Part shown: piece by piece, positions 15,829 to 24,556 of the stretch | Layout of the letters: every line of letters begins with the position of its first letter | How positions within the stretch are numbered: position 1 is the first letter of the stretch | Assembly (NCBI RefSeq): GCF_014596915.1 | Contig: NZ_JACVWU010000003.1 | Span: forward strand, 1-64,000 | Reading direction: 5' to 3' | DNA from: Streptomyces sp. TRM68416 | GTDB taxonomy: Bacteria > Actinomycetota > Actinomycetes > Streptomycetales > Streptomycetaceae | Length of the DNA stretch: 64,000 nucleotides | Program-made: the position numbers and the translations under genes | The notes under the pieces: generated by a model | Databases searched by the model: none | What the model saw: only the letters and a program-made list of their open reading frames with translations | What the model was told of the DNA's origin: nothing

Positions 15829-17213
15829 CCGAGCTCGCCACGATGGAATTCCACCCTCAGCCGCAGGCGGGCGAGGCCAGGCCGTGGGCGTTCCCGGCCC
15901 CCACGCGCGGGACCCTCGACAACGGCCTGACCGTCCTGCGCTGCCACCGCCCCGGCCAGCAGGTCGTCGCCGTCGAGGTACTCCTGGACGCCCCCCTGGA
16001 GGCCGAGCCGGCCGGTCTCGACGGTGTCGCGACGATCATGGCGCGGGCCTTCTCCGAGGGCACGGACAAGCACACCGCCGAGGAGTTCGCCGCCGAACTG
16101 GAGCGCTGCGGCGCCACCCTCGACTCGCACGCCGACCACCCGGGCGTACGGCTCTCCCTGGAAGTGCCGGTCTCCCGGCTGGCCAAGGCGCTCGGTCTGC
16201 TCGCCGACGCTCTCCGGGCGCCCGCGTTCGCCGACAGCGAGATCGAACGGCTGGTCCGCAACCGGCTCGACGAGATCCCGCACGAGCTGGCCAACCCCTC
16301 CCGGCGCGCGGCGAAGGAACTCTCCAAGGAACTGTTCCCGGCGACCTCGCGCATGTCGCGCCCGCGCCAGGGCACCGAGGAGACGGTGGCGGGCATCGAC
16401 TCCACGGCCGTACGCGCCTTCTACGAGCGGCACGTACGCCCCGCCACGGCCACCGCCGTGGTCGTCGGCGACCTGACCGACACCGACCTCGACGCGCTCC
16501 TCGGCGACACCCTGGGCGCCTGGACCGGCTCCCGGGCCGAGCCGCGGCCGGTGCCCCCGGTCACCGCCGACGACACCGGCCGGGTCGTCGTCGTGGACCG
16601 TCCCGGCGCCGTCCAGACCCAGTTGCTGATCGGCCGCGTCGGCCCCGACCGGCACGACCGCGTGTGGCCCGCGCAGGTGCTCGGCACGTACTGCCTCGGC
16701 GGCACCCTCACCTCGCGTCTGGACCGGGTCCTGCGCGAGGAGAAGGGCTACACCTACGGTGTGCGCTCCTTCGCGCAGGTGATGCGCTCGGCCCCCGACG
16801 GCACGGGCGCGGCGATGCTCGCCATCAGCGGCTCCGTCGACACCCCCAACACCGGCCCCGCCCTCGATGACCTGTGGACGGTGCTGCGCACGCTCGCCGC
16901 CGAGGGGCTCACCGACGCCGAGCGCGACGTCGCCGTGCAGAACCTCGTCGGTGTGGCGCCGCTGAAGTACGAGACGGCCGCGGCCGTGGCGAGCACGCTG
17001 GCCGACCAGGTCGAGCAGCACCTGCCCGACGACTACCAGGCCACGCTGTACCGGCGGCTCGCCGAGACCGGCACCGTGGAGGCCACCGCGGCGGTCGTGA
17101 GCGCCTTCCCGACGGACCGGCTGGTGACGGTCCTCGTCGGCGACGCGGCCGCGATCAAGGAGCCCGTGGAGGCCCTCGGCATCGGTGAAGTGACCGTGGT
17201 GTCCGCGGAGTAA
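15825..17213 (+). CDS. M16 family protein, non-catalytic partner subunit
   Basis: About 462 residues from the GTG at 15825. Where the catalytic subunit has HLFEH, this one reads GVATIMARAF, so the zinc site is absent. It retains the C-terminal REEKGYTYGVRSF segment, whose Arg/Tyr pair binds the substrate backbone in active M16 dimers. The arrangement matches MPP alpha/beta and bacterial M16 pairs where one chain gives zinc and the other gives the Arg/Tyr loop. It is translationally coupled to the catalytic subunit and followed by a strong terminator at 17229-17262. Confidence 0.9.
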   Translation: MTELATMEFHPQPQAGEARPWAFPAPTRGTLDNGLTVLRCHRPGQQVVAVEVLLDAPLEAEPAGLDGVATIMARAFSEGTDKHTAEEFAAELERCGATLDSHADHPGVRLSLEVPVSRLAKALGLLADALRAPAFADSEIERLVRNRLDEIPHELANPSRRAAKELSKELFPATSRMSRPRQGTEETVAGIDSTAVRAFYERHVRPATATAVVVGDLTDTDLDALLGDTLGAWTGSRAEPRPVPPVTADDTGRVVVVDRPGAVQTQLLIGRVGPDRHDRVWPAQVLGTYCLGGTLTSRLDRVLREEKGYTYGVRSFAQVMRSAPDGTGAAMLAISGSVDTPNTGPALDDLWTVLRTLAAEGLTDAERDVAVQNLVGVAPLKYETAAAVASTLADQVEQHLPDDYQATLYRRLAETGTVEATAAVVSAFPTDRLVTVLVGDAAAIKEPVEALGIGEVTVVSAE

Positions 17214-17228
17214 CGGCACGCGCGCGTG

Positions 17229-17262
17229 GGGGCCCTGGTGACTGATGCGTCACCAGGGCCCC
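17229..17262 (+). terminator. Intrinsic-type terminator after the M16 operon
   Basis: Perfect 14-bp stem (GGGGCCCTGGTGAC, 17229-17242, with its complement at 17249-17262) and a 6-base loop, 15 bp after the M16 stop. The U-tract is weak (CCTTAATG), usual in Streptomyces. Confidence 0.85.
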
Positions 17263-17409
17263 TTAATGTCCGAATTAGGGCAGAGGTTGCCTGTCTGGCC
17301 TGTGGCATGCGCTACAAAAGCGGTGATCCGTTTGGGGATTGAAAGTTGTCCCCTTTAGCGTCATCCGGGCTGTCCGTCCGAGCAGTGCGCCGCGCCCGCG
17401 GCACCGGAC

Positions 17410-17552
17410 AGTCATCGCCGAGTCCCCGTACGGCGCGAGCCAGGGGAGCCGGGGACCCAATCGTCCCTGGGGTGAATCGGACGCCCGCGCGACGCGAGGG
17501 GGTCCGTAGGAGACCTTCCTGCTCCGAACCCGTCAGCTAACCCGGTAGGCGA
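17410..17552 (+). ncRNA. c-di-AMP riboswitch (ydaO-yuaA leader)
   Basis: The leader of the M23 peptidase gene carries the conserved ydaO blocks in order: ATCGCCGAGTCC (about 17414), GAGCCAGGGGAGCCGGGGACCCA (17437-17459), GGGGTGAATCGG (17469-17480), AGGAGACCTTCCTGCTCCGAACCCGTCAGCTAACCCGGTAGGCG (to 17552), just before the ribosome site GGGAAGGAAAGG. This class binds cyclic di-AMP and normally turns expression off. In Streptomyces the same motif precedes cell-wall hydrolase genes such as rpfA. The 365-base gap 17214-17578 holds the upstream terminator, a promoter region and this element. Confidence 0.9.
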
Positions 17553-17578
17553 GAGGGAAGGAAAGGACCAGCCACTCC

Positions 17579-18343
17579 ATGGCGTTCACGCGCGCCACCG
17601 GGAAGCACCGTCGTCCCAGCAGGATGCAGCGCAGCACCGCCCGTGCGGCGGGCGTCGCGGCACTCACCACCACCGGCGTCATCGGCACCCTCGCCGCACC
17701 CGCGCTCGCCGCGGAGGCCGCCGCCGAGCAGACCGGCCTCACCCCCGTGATCACCATCGGCGACTCGGTCGCCGAGAAGATCGACGCCCAGGCCGCCGCC
17801 CAGCAGCAGGCCGCCGAAGAGGCGGAGCTGCGCAAGAGGGCCGAGGCGGCCGCGCGCAAGAAGGCCGCCGAGGCGGCCAAGGAGGCCCGCGAGGCCAAGG
17901 AGCGCGCCGCCCGCGAAGCCGAGCGCAAGCGCCTCAACACCTTCGTCACCCCGATCGCCGGCTCCTACGTCTCGACCGGCTACAAGGCCGGCGGTGCCGT
18001 CTGGTCCTCCGGCAGCCACACCGGTGTCGACTTCCACGCCGCCAGCGGCACCGCCGTCCGCTCCGTCGGCATGGGCACCGTCGTCGAGGCCGGCTGGGGC
18101 GGGGCGTACGGCAACCAGGTCGTGATCAAGATGCACGACGGCACGTACACCCAGTACGGGCACCTGTCGTCCATCGGTGTGTCGGTCGGCCAGACCGTCA
18201 CCCCGGGCCAGCAGATAGGCCTCTCCGGCGCGACCGGCAACGTCACCGGGCCGCACCTGCACTTCGAGGCCCGTACGACGGCGGATTACGGCTCCGACCT
18301 CGACCCCGTCGCCTACCTCCGTGCGCACGGCGTGAGCGTCTGA
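17579..18343 (+). CDS. Secreted M23 family peptidoglycan endopeptidase
   Basis: 254 residues. Basic N-terminus, hydrophobic core and an ALA-AEA cleavage site near residue 45 form a signal peptide. Residues 65-118 are an alanine-, lysine- and glutamate-rich coiled coil. The C-terminal LytM domain has the zinc ligands in HTGVD (H147, D151) and HLHFE (H228), plus the GHLS histidine. It should cut peptide cross-links in the wall during growth or germination. Expression is probably controlled by c-di-AMP through the riboswitch in its leader. A terminator follows the gene. Confidence 0.93.
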   Translation: MAFTRATGKHRRPSRMQRSTARAAGVAALTTTGVIGTLAAPALAAEAAAEQTGLTPVITIGDSVAEKIDAQAAAQQQAAEEAELRKRAEAAARKKAAEAAKEAREAKERAAREAERKRLNTFVTPIAGSYVSTGYKAGGAVWSSGSHTGVDFHAASGTAVRSVGMGTVVEAGWGGAYGNQVVIKMHDGTYTQYGHLSSIGVSVGQTVTPGQQIGLSGATGNVTGPHLHFEARTTADYGSDLDPVAYLRAHGVSV

Positions 18344-18367
18344 CGACAGATCGCTGACGTCTCCCGA

Positions 18368-18392
18368 AGCCCCGGCTCCCCGAGCCGGGGCT
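18368..18392 (+). terminator. Terminator after the M23 peptidase gene
   Basis: Stem AGCCCCGGCTC (18368-18378) and complement (18382-18392), 3-base loop, followed by TTCGTCGTTT. 25 bp after the stop codon. Confidence 0.85.
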
Positions 18393-18532
18393 TTCGTCGT
18401 TTCCATGGCACGTCTGTCCAAAAAATATCCATGGATTCCGGCCCGCCGTCGGAAATTCCGGCCCGCTGCAATAGAGTCACGGAACAGACGTCAATCGTCG
18501 ACGTTTCACGGGGATTAATGCGGAGGTCGGTC

Positions 18533-19228
18533 ATGCGTATTCCGGCGCACTCGGTATGCACGGCGATCCGGGACGACATCGTCGCCGGTGTCTACGAGCG
18601 CGGCAGCCGGCTCACCGAGGAACTGCTCGCGCGTCGCTACGGAGTCTCGCGCGTCCCCGTCCGGGAGGCGCTGCGCACCCTGGAGGCGGAGGGCTTCGTG
18701 GTGACCCGGCGGCACGCGGGCGCGTGCGTGGCGGAGCCGACCGAGCAGGAGGCCGCCGACCTGCTGGAGATGCGGACGCTGCTGGAGCCGCTCGGTGCCT
18801 CCCGGGCCGCCCAGCGGCGCACCGAGGCCCATCTGAAGGTGCTGCGCGGCCTCGTGCGGCTGGGGCAGGAGCGGGCCAGGCGGGGCAACAGCGAGGATCT
18901 GCGCTCCCTGGGCGGCTGGTTCCACGAGACGCTCGCCCAGGCCTCCGGCAGCCCGGCCCTGAGCTCGATGCTGACCCAGCTGCGCCACAAGATCGCCTGG
19001 ATGTACGTGGTGGACGCGCCCGCCGATCCGGCCGCGTCCTGGGCCGAGCACGGGGCGATCGTGGACGCGGTGGCGCGAGGGGACGGCGAGCGCGCGCGGG
19101 CCGTCACGGCCCTGCACACCGAGCGGTCGAGCGCCGCGCACCGGCTGCGTTTCCCCGGCGGAGGCGATCGTGCGGACCGTGTGAGGAATTCGCAACATCC
19201 CGTAAACATGCCGAGCCTGCGGCATTAA
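18533..19228 (+). CDS. GntR family transcriptional regulator (FadR/FCD subfamily)
   Basis: 231 residues from ATG 18533, which has GGAGG six bases before it; an ATG at 18518 is in frame. The N-terminal winged helix has the GntR signature SRLTEELLARRYGVSRVPVREALRTLEAEGFV. The C-terminal helical FCD domain binds small organic acids in relatives and includes the metal-ligand region (WFHETLAQASGSP and the late histidine in LHTERSSAAHR). It stands alone between the M23 gene and ptsH, so its target is unclear; it may regulate itself. Confidence 0.88.
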   Translation: MRIPAHSVCTAIRDDIVAGVYERGSRLTEELLARRYGVSRVPVREALRTLEAEGFVVTRRHAGACVAEPTEQEAADLLEMRTLLEPLGASRAAQRRTEAHLKVLRGLVRLGQERARRGNSEDLRSLGGWFHETLAQASGSPALSSMLTQLRHKIAWMYVVDAPADPAASWAEHGAIVDAVARGDGERARAVTALHTERSSAAHRLRFPGGGDRADRVRNSQHPVNMPSLRH

Positions 19229-19330
19229 CACGGGGGCCGTATACAAAGAGATGATATTCGGCGGCGGGTAATTTCCGCTGCCACTTTTCGGGTGCGCCGC
19301 AAATTCCGGTGGCGCCGGTCCGAAAACGGT

Positions 19331-19365
19331 GAAGCCGCGTCGGCAGGAAATGCCGACGCGGCTTC
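19331..19365 (-). terminator. Terminator between the GntR gene and ptsH
   Basis: Perfect 15-bp stem GAAGCCGCGTCGGCA (19331-19345) with its complement (19351-19365) and a GGAAA loop, 20 bp beyond the ptsH stop. It can serve both convergent genes. Confidence 0.85.
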
Positions 19366-19385
19366 AGCGCTTGTGCGAGGGATGC

Positions 19386-19667
19386 TCAGACGGTCTCGGG
19401 GAGCTCCTCGAGGCCCTCGGAGACCAGCTTCGCGAGACGGTCGAGGGCGGCGTCCGCGCCCTCGGCGTCGGAGGCGAGGACGATCTCCTCGCCGCCCTGG
19501 GCGCCCAGGCCGAGGACGGCCAGCATGGAGGCCGCGTTGACGGGGTTGCCGTCAGCCTTGGCGATCGTCACCGGGACGCCTGCGGCCGTGGCGGCTCGGA
19601 CGAAGATGGAGGCGGGGCGGGCGTGGAGGCCCTCGGCCCAGCCGACGTTGACGCGGCGCTCAGCCAT
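19386..19667 (-). CDS. ptsH: Phosphocarrier protein HPr of the sugar phosphotransferase system
   Basis: 93 residues. The active-site histidine is H15 in GLHARPAS, and NAASMLAVLGL carries the serine that corresponds to the regulatory Ser46 (here S47). HPr takes phosphate from enzyme I and passes it to sugar-specific EIIA proteins. In Streptomyces the system mainly imports N-acetylglucosamine and fructose. A DasR-type site lies 26 bp upstream of the start, consistent with control by the N-acetylglucosamine regulator DasR. Confidence 0.96.
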   Translation of the reverse strand: MAERRVNVGWAEGLHARPASIFVRAATAAGVPVTIAKADGNPVNAASMLAVLGLGAQGGEEIVLASDAEGADAALDRLAKLVSEGLEELPETV

Positions 19668-19692
19668 GTGATGCTGCCCTTCAGGTTCTCAG

Positions 19693-19708
19693 GGTTGTCT
19701 AGACCAGT
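19693..19708 (-). promoter_or_regulatory. DasR-responsive element (dre) upstream of ptsH
   Basis: Minus strand ACTGGTCTAGACAACC matches the dre consensus ACTGGTCTAGACCAGT or its A-C variants at about 14 of 16 positions, with the TGGTCTAGAC core intact. It ends 26 bp before the ptsH start. DasR control of ptsH is established in S. coelicolor. Confidence 0.8.
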
Positions 19709-19848
19709 GTTCCACAACGTGAAGCCTCTCCGGAACGGAACCGGTGTCCCGTTCCGGGGCGGGCAGTCGGGCCGCGGCCTCGGTCCGACTTCCGTCCTCC
19801 ACAGACTGCCTCGCGCCGTTGTCGGACGCGAGCCGTACTCTGGGGCCC

Positions 19849-22680
19849 ATGCAGAGCGCGCCGGACCGGCACGAGTACCCCGCCCACTGGGAAGCCGACG
19901 TGGTGCTGCGCGACGGCGGCACCGCGCGCATCCGCCCCATCACCGTTGATGACGCCGAGCGCCTGGTCAGCTTCTACGAGCAGGTCTCGGACGAGTCGAA
20001 GTACTACCGCTTCTTCGCGCCCTACCCGCGTCTGTCCGCCAAGGACGTCCACCGCTTCACGCACCACGACTTCGTGGACCGGGTGGGACTCGCAGCCACC
20101 ATCGGCGGCGAGTTCATCGCCACCGTACGCTATGACCGCATTGGTGCCGACGGCATGCCCGCGTCGGCACCCGCCGACGAGGCCGAGGTCGCCTTCCTCG
20201 TCCAGGACGCCCACCAGGGGCGCGGTGTGGCCTCCGCCCTCCTGGAGCACATCGCCGCCGTCGCCCGCGAGCGCGGCATCCGGCGCTTCGCCGCCGAGGT
20301 ACTGCCCGCCAACACCAAGATGATCAAGGTGTTCACGGACGCCGGGTACACCCAGAAGCGCAGCTTCGAGGACGGCGTCGTACGCCTGGAGTTCGGCCTC
20401 GAACCCACCGCCCGCTCGCTCGCCGTGCAGTACGCGCGCGAACAGCGCGCCGAGGCGCGGTCCGTGCAGCGCCTGCTGGCGCCCGGCTCCGTCGCCGTCA
20501 TCGGGACCGGCCGCACACCGGGCGGCGTGGGCCGCAGCGTCCTGGGCAACATCCGGGACGCCGGCTTCACGGGCCGGCTGTACGCCGTCAACAAGGCCTT
20601 CCCCGAGGACCTGAAGGAACTCGACGGCGTCCCCGCCCACCGCTCGGTGCGGGACGTCGGGGAGCACGTGGACCTCGCGGTCGTCGCCGTACCGGCCGAA
20701 CAGGTCCCCGCGGTCGTCGCCGAGTGCGGCGAGCACGGCGTGCAGGGACTGGTCGTGGTCTCCGCCGGATACGCCGAAAGCGGCCCCGAGGGCCGCGAGC
20801 GCCAGCGCGAACTCGTCCGGCACGCGCGCGCGTACGGGATGCGCCTCATCGGCCCGAACACCTTCGGCATCATCAACACCGCCGCGGACGTCCGGCTCAA
20901 CGCCTCCCTGGCCCCCGAGATGCCGAGGCCCGGCCGGATCGGGCTGTTCGCCCAGTCCGGCGCCATCGGCATCGCCCTGCTGTCCCGGCTGCACCGGCGC
21001 GGCGGAGGGGTCACCGGCGACACGGGCGTGTCCACCTTCGTCTCCTCCGGCAACCGGGCCGACGTCTCCGGCAACGACGTACTCCAGTACTGGTACGACG
21101 ACCCGGACACCGACGTGGTCCTCATGTACCTGGAGTCCATCGGCAACCCGCGCAAGTTCACCCGCCTCGCCCGGCGCACGGCGGCCACCAAGCCGCTCGT
21201 CGTCGTCCAGGGCGCGCGCCACGGCGGATCCGCGCCCCAGGGACACGCGGTACGGGCCACCCGGCTGCCGCACGCCACGGTGTCCGCGCTGCTGCGCCAG
21301 GCGGGCGTCATCCGGGTCGACACGATCACCGAACTCGTCGACGCGGGACTGCTGCTCGCCCGCCAGCCCCTGCCCGCCGGGCCGCGGGTGGCGATCCTCG
21401 GCAACTCCGAGTCGCTGGGGCTGCTGACGTACGACGCGTGCCTGTCCGAGGGGCTGCGGCCGCTGCCCCCGCTGGACCTGACGACGGCCGCGTCGGCGGA
21501 GGACTTCCGCCGGGCCCTGTCCCGCGCGCTGGCCGACGACACCTGCGACGCGGTGGTCGTCACGGCGATCCCGGCGATCGGGGAGGGCTCGCCGGGGGAC
21601 GCGGTGCTCGCGGAGGCGCTGCGCTCCGCGGCGGAGGAGGTGCCCGGGAAGCCGGTCCTGGTGGTGCACGTGGAGCTGGGCGGGCTGGCGGAGGCCTTGT
21701 CCGCCGCGGCCAGCACCGCACCCCAGTCCGGCTCCGGCGAACCCGCCGGGCAGGCGGACGACACCCGGCCCGGCGCCGCCGACGAGGAGCCGCCCTCCCC
21801 CGGGACCGGCGGCCCGGCGGGACTCATCCCCGCCTACCCCGCCGCCGAACGCGCCGTCCGCGCCCTCGCCGAAGCCGTGCGGTACGGCCAGTGGCGCCGG
21901 GACGCCACCGAGCCCGGCCGGGTGCCCGAGTACGAGGACATCGACGAGCGGGGGGCCGCCGCCCTGATCGACGGGCTCCTCGCGCGCGGGCAGGGCCTCA
22001 CGCTCGGCACCGAGGACACCTGCGAACTGCTCGGGACGTACGGCATTCACGTCCGCCGGGCGGTCCCCGCGCCCAGCCCCGACGCCGCCGCCGAGGCCGC
22101 GCGCGCCATCGGCTACCCCGTGGCCCTCAAGGCCACCGCCCCGCACCTGCGGCACCGCGCCGACCTGGGCGGCGTACGCCTGGACCTCGCCGACGAGGAG
22201 CAACTGCGCCGCGCCTACGCCGAGTTGACCGAGCTGTTCGGCACACCGCAGGCGCTGCGGCCGGTGGTGCAGGGCATGGCCCCGCGCGGCGTCGACACCG
22301 TCGTACGGGCCGTGATCGACCCGGCGGCCGGGGCCGTCCTGTCGTTCGCGCTCGCCGGGGCGGCCTCGCAGCTGCTCGGGGACATGGCGCACCGGCTGAT
22401 ACCGGTCACCGACCGGGAGGCCGCCTCGCTCATCCGCTCGATCCGGACGGCACCGCTGCTCTTCGGGTGGCGCGGCTCGACGCCGGTGGACACGCCTGCC
22501 CTGGAGGAGCTGCTGCTGCGGGTGTCACGGCTGGTCCACGACCATCCCGAAGTCGTCGCGGTGACCCTGGAGCCGGTCGTCGTCGCACCGAACGGCCTGA
22601 GCGTGCTCGGCGCCACCGTGCGGCTCGCGCCGCCGCCCGCGCGCGACGACCTCGGCCCGCGGACCCTGCCCGCGTACTGA
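19849..22680 (+). CDS. patA: GNAT protein acetyltransferase fused to acyl-CoA synthetase (NDP-forming)-like domain, PatA type
   Basis: About 943 residues from ATG 19849. The N-terminal 180 residues are a GNAT acetyltransferase with the acetyl-CoA motif QDAHQGRGVASALLEH. Then comes a CoA-binding Rossmann domain (SVAVIGTGRTPGGVG, about 212), two ligase-like domains, a low-complexity linker (about 625-665) and a C-terminal ATP-grasp-like domain. This GNAT-first order is the reverse of enteric Pat and matches the Streptomyces lividans PatA enzyme, which acetylates acetoacetyl-CoA synthetase and related AMP-forming synthetases. The synthetase part is usually inactive and senses acyl-CoA. It probably controls acyl-CoA metabolism post-translationally. 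Confidence 0.88.
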   Translation: MQSAPDRHEYPAHWEADVVLRDGGTARIRPITVDDAERLVSFYEQVSDESKYYRFFAPYPRLSAKDVHRFTHHDFVDRVGLAATIGGEFIATVRYDRIGADGMPASAPADEAEVAFLVQDAHQGRGVASALLEHIAAVARERGIRRFAAEVLPANTKMIKVFTDAGYTQKRSFEDGVVRLEFGLEPTARSLAVQYAREQRAEARSVQRLLAPGSVAVIGTGRTPGGVGRSVLGNIRDAGFTGRLYAVNKAFPEDLKELDGVPAHRSVRDVGEHVDLAVVAVPAEQVPAVVAECGEHGVQGLVVVSAGYAESGPEGRERQRELVRHARAYGMRLIGPNTFGIINTAADVRLNASLAPEMPRPGRIGLFAQSGAIGIALLSRLHRRGGGVTGDTGVSTFVSSGNRADVSGNDVLQYWYDDPDTDVVLMYLESIGNPRKFTRLARRTAATKPLVVVQGARHGGSAPQGHAVRATRLPHATVSALLRQAGVIRVDTITELVDAGLLLARQPLPAGPRVAILGNSESLGLLTYDACLSEGLRPLPPLDLTTAASAEDFRRALSRALADDTCDAVVVTAIPAIGEGSPGDAVLAEALRSAAEEVPGKPVLVVHVELGGLAEALSAAASTAPQSGSGEPAGQADDTRPGAADEEPPSPGTGGPAGLIPAYPAAERAVRALAEAVRYGQWRRDATEPGRVPEYEDIDERGAAALIDGLLARGQGLTLGTEDTCELLGTYGIHVRRAVPAPSPDAAAEAARAIGYPVALKATAPHLRHRADLGGVRLDLADEEQLRRAYAELTELFGTPQALRPVVQGMAPRGVDTVVRAVIDPAAGAVLSFALAGAASQLLGDMAHRLIPVTDREAASLIRSIRTAPLLFGWRGSTPVDTPALEELLLRVSRLVHDHPEVVAVTLEPVVVAPNGLSVLGATVRLAPPPARDDLGPRTLPAY

Positions 22681-22731
22681 CCTCGGGCGAGCGGTGCCTC
22701 GCAGTCAGTGGGCCCCCGTAGGATGGGCGTC

Positions 22732-23319
22732 ATGGCCAAGACCAGTACGACGACCCAGGGGCTGCGAGCGGCGATCGAACGCAGCGGCTACTACCCGGCC
22801 CTCGTGGCCGAGGCGGTGGAGGCCGCCGTGGGCGGCGAGCCCATCCGGTCGTACCTGGTCCACCAGGAGACGACGTTCGACCAGAACGAGGTGCGCCGGC
22901 ACGTCACCGTGCTCGTCCTCACCGGCAACCGCTTCATCGTCAGCCACACCGACGAGCAGGCCGCCGACAGCACGTCCCCGACCCCGTACGCCACGACCTC
23001 CACGGAGTCGGTCAAACTCGGCCGGATCTCATCGGTCGTGGTCAGCCGGGTGGTCGCCAACCCGGAGCAGTACCGGCCCGGCACCCTGCCCCGCGAGGTC
23101 GTCCTGACCATCGGCTGGGGCGCCGTCTCCCGTATCGACCTGGAGCCCGCCGCCTGCGGCGACCCCAACTGCGAGGCCGACCACGGCTACACGGGCAGCT
23201 CCACCGCCGACGACCTGAGCCTGCGCGTCAGCGAGGCCGGCGACGGCCCGGAGACCGTGCGGCAGGCGCTCGCCTTCGCGCAGGCGGTCTCCGAGGCGAC
23301 CGCGGACCTCACCCGCTGA
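22732..23319 (+). CDS. DUF5998 family protein
   Basis: 195 residues from ATG 22732 (GTG 22729 and an earlier ATG at 22723 are alternatives). No membrane segment. Contains CGDPNCEADHGYTG, a short cysteine/histidine cluster, and a beta-rich central part with conserved VKLGRISSVVVSRVV. This family is nearly confined to actinobacteria and has no known function. The stop overlaps the next ATG by one base (TGATG), so it is co-translated with the nucleotide pyrophosphatase and forms an operon with the acetyltransferase and thymidine kinase. Confidence 0.82.
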   Translation: MAKTSTTTQGLRAAIERSGYYPALVAEAVEAAVGGEPIRSYLVHQETTFDQNEVRRHVTVLVLTGNRFIVSHTDEQAADSTSPTPYATTSTESVKLGRISSVVVSRVVANPEQYRPGTLPREVVLTIGWGAVSRIDLEPAACGDPNCEADHGYTGSSTADDLSLRVSEAGDGPETVRQALAFAQAVSEATADLTR

Positions 23320-24512
23320 TGGCGCAGCCCACCGCCTGGGAGCCCCACCCGGAACCGCTCGCCGTCGACTCCGCGCCCCTGCCCGAGTACGGCAGCGGTT
23401 CGCTCGCCGACCTCCTGCCCACGCTGGCCGCGGGCATGGCCGTACCCGGCATGACCGCCGCGATCCCGGAGCTCACCCCCGCCGACCGGAACTGCGTGTT
23501 CCTGATCGACGGTCTGGGCTGGGAGCAGCTCAAGGCGCACCCGGACGAGGCCCCCTTCATGAGCTCGCTCCTGAGCAGCTCCCGCGGCGGCACCGGACGG
23601 CCGATCACCGCCGGATACCCGGCGACCACCGCGACCTCCCTCGCCTCCGTCGGCACCGGCCTGCCGCCGGGCGCGCACGGCCTGCCCGGCTACACCGTGC
23701 GCAACCCCGACACCGGCGAGCTGATGAACCAGCTGCGCTGGCAGCCCTGGACCCCGCCGGGCCCCTGGCAGCCGTACCCCACCGTCTTCCAGCTCGCCCA
23801 CGAGGCCGGCGTGCACGCGGCGCAGGTGTCGTCACCCGCCTTCGAGACGACCCCCCTGACCAAGGTCGCGCTCAGCGGCGGCCGCTTCCACGGGCGGCTC
23901 GGCGGCGAGGACCGGATGGACCTGGCGGCCGAGCAACTGGCCGCCGGCGACCGCTCCCTGGTGTACACCTACTACGCCGAGGTCGACGGCGCCGGCCACC
24001 GCTTCGGCGTCGACTCCGACACCTGGCGCGGCCAGCTCATGTACGTCGACCGGCTCGTCCAGCGCCTCGCCGAACAACTCCCGCCGCGCACCGCGCTCTA
24101 CGTCACCGCCGACCACGGCATGATCGACGTGCCCTTCGACGAGGACCACCGCATCGACTTCGACGCGGACTGGGAGCTGCGCGCCGGGGTCGCCCTGCTC
24201 GGCGGCGAAGGCCGCGCCCGCCATGTCTACGCCGTGCCCGGCGCCGAGAACGACGTCCTGACCTGCTGGCGCGAGGTGCTCGGCGAGCAGTTCTGGGTGG
24301 CCTCGCGGGACGAGGCGATCGCGGCGGGCTGGTTCGGGCCGCGCGTCGACGAGCGGGTCCACGCCCGCATCGGCGACGTGGTCGCCGCCGCCCGCGACGA
24401 CGTCCTGATCATCGCCTCCGAGCGCGAGCCGAAGGAGTCGGCCATGGTCGGCAACCACGGCTCGATGACTCCGGCCGAGCAGCTGGTGCCGCTGCTCGAA
24501 GTACGATCCTGA
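23319..24512 (+). CDS. Nucleotide pyrophosphatase/phosphodiesterase (alkaline phosphatase superfamily)
   Basis: 397 residues. Metal ligand region NCVFLIDGLGWEQL near residue 65, a nucleophile threonine in GYPATTATSLASVGTG, YYAEVDGAGHRFG, ADHGMIDVP and the C-terminal NHGSM fit the NPP branch of the alkaline phosphatase fold. Members hydrolyse phosphodiester or pyrophosphate bonds of nucleotides. No signal peptide is visible, so a cytoplasmic role in nucleotide clean-up is likely. Translationally coupled to the DUF5998 gene and followed 44 bp later by thymidine kinase. Confidence 0.9.
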   Translation: MAQPTAWEPHPEPLAVDSAPLPEYGSGSLADLLPTLAAGMAVPGMTAAIPELTPADRNCVFLIDGLGWEQLKAHPDEAPFMSSLLSSSRGGTGRPITAGYPATTATSLASVGTGLPPGAHGLPGYTVRNPDTGELMNQLRWQPWTPPGPWQPYPTVFQLAHEAGVHAAQVSSPAFETTPLTKVALSGGRFHGRLGGEDRMDLAAEQLAAGDRSLVYTYYAEVDGAGHRFGVDSDTWRGQLMYVDRLVQRLAEQLPPRTALYVTADHGMIDVPFDEDHRIDFDADWELRAGVALLGGEGRARHVYAVPGAENDVLTCWREVLGEQFWVASRDEAIAAGWFGPRVDERVHARIGDVVAAARDDVLIIASEREPKESAMVGNHGSMTPAEQLVPLLEVRS

Positions 24513-24556
24513 CACCCGCTCTCCCGTCCCCCTTGCCGAAAGGTGCTCAACTCCCC

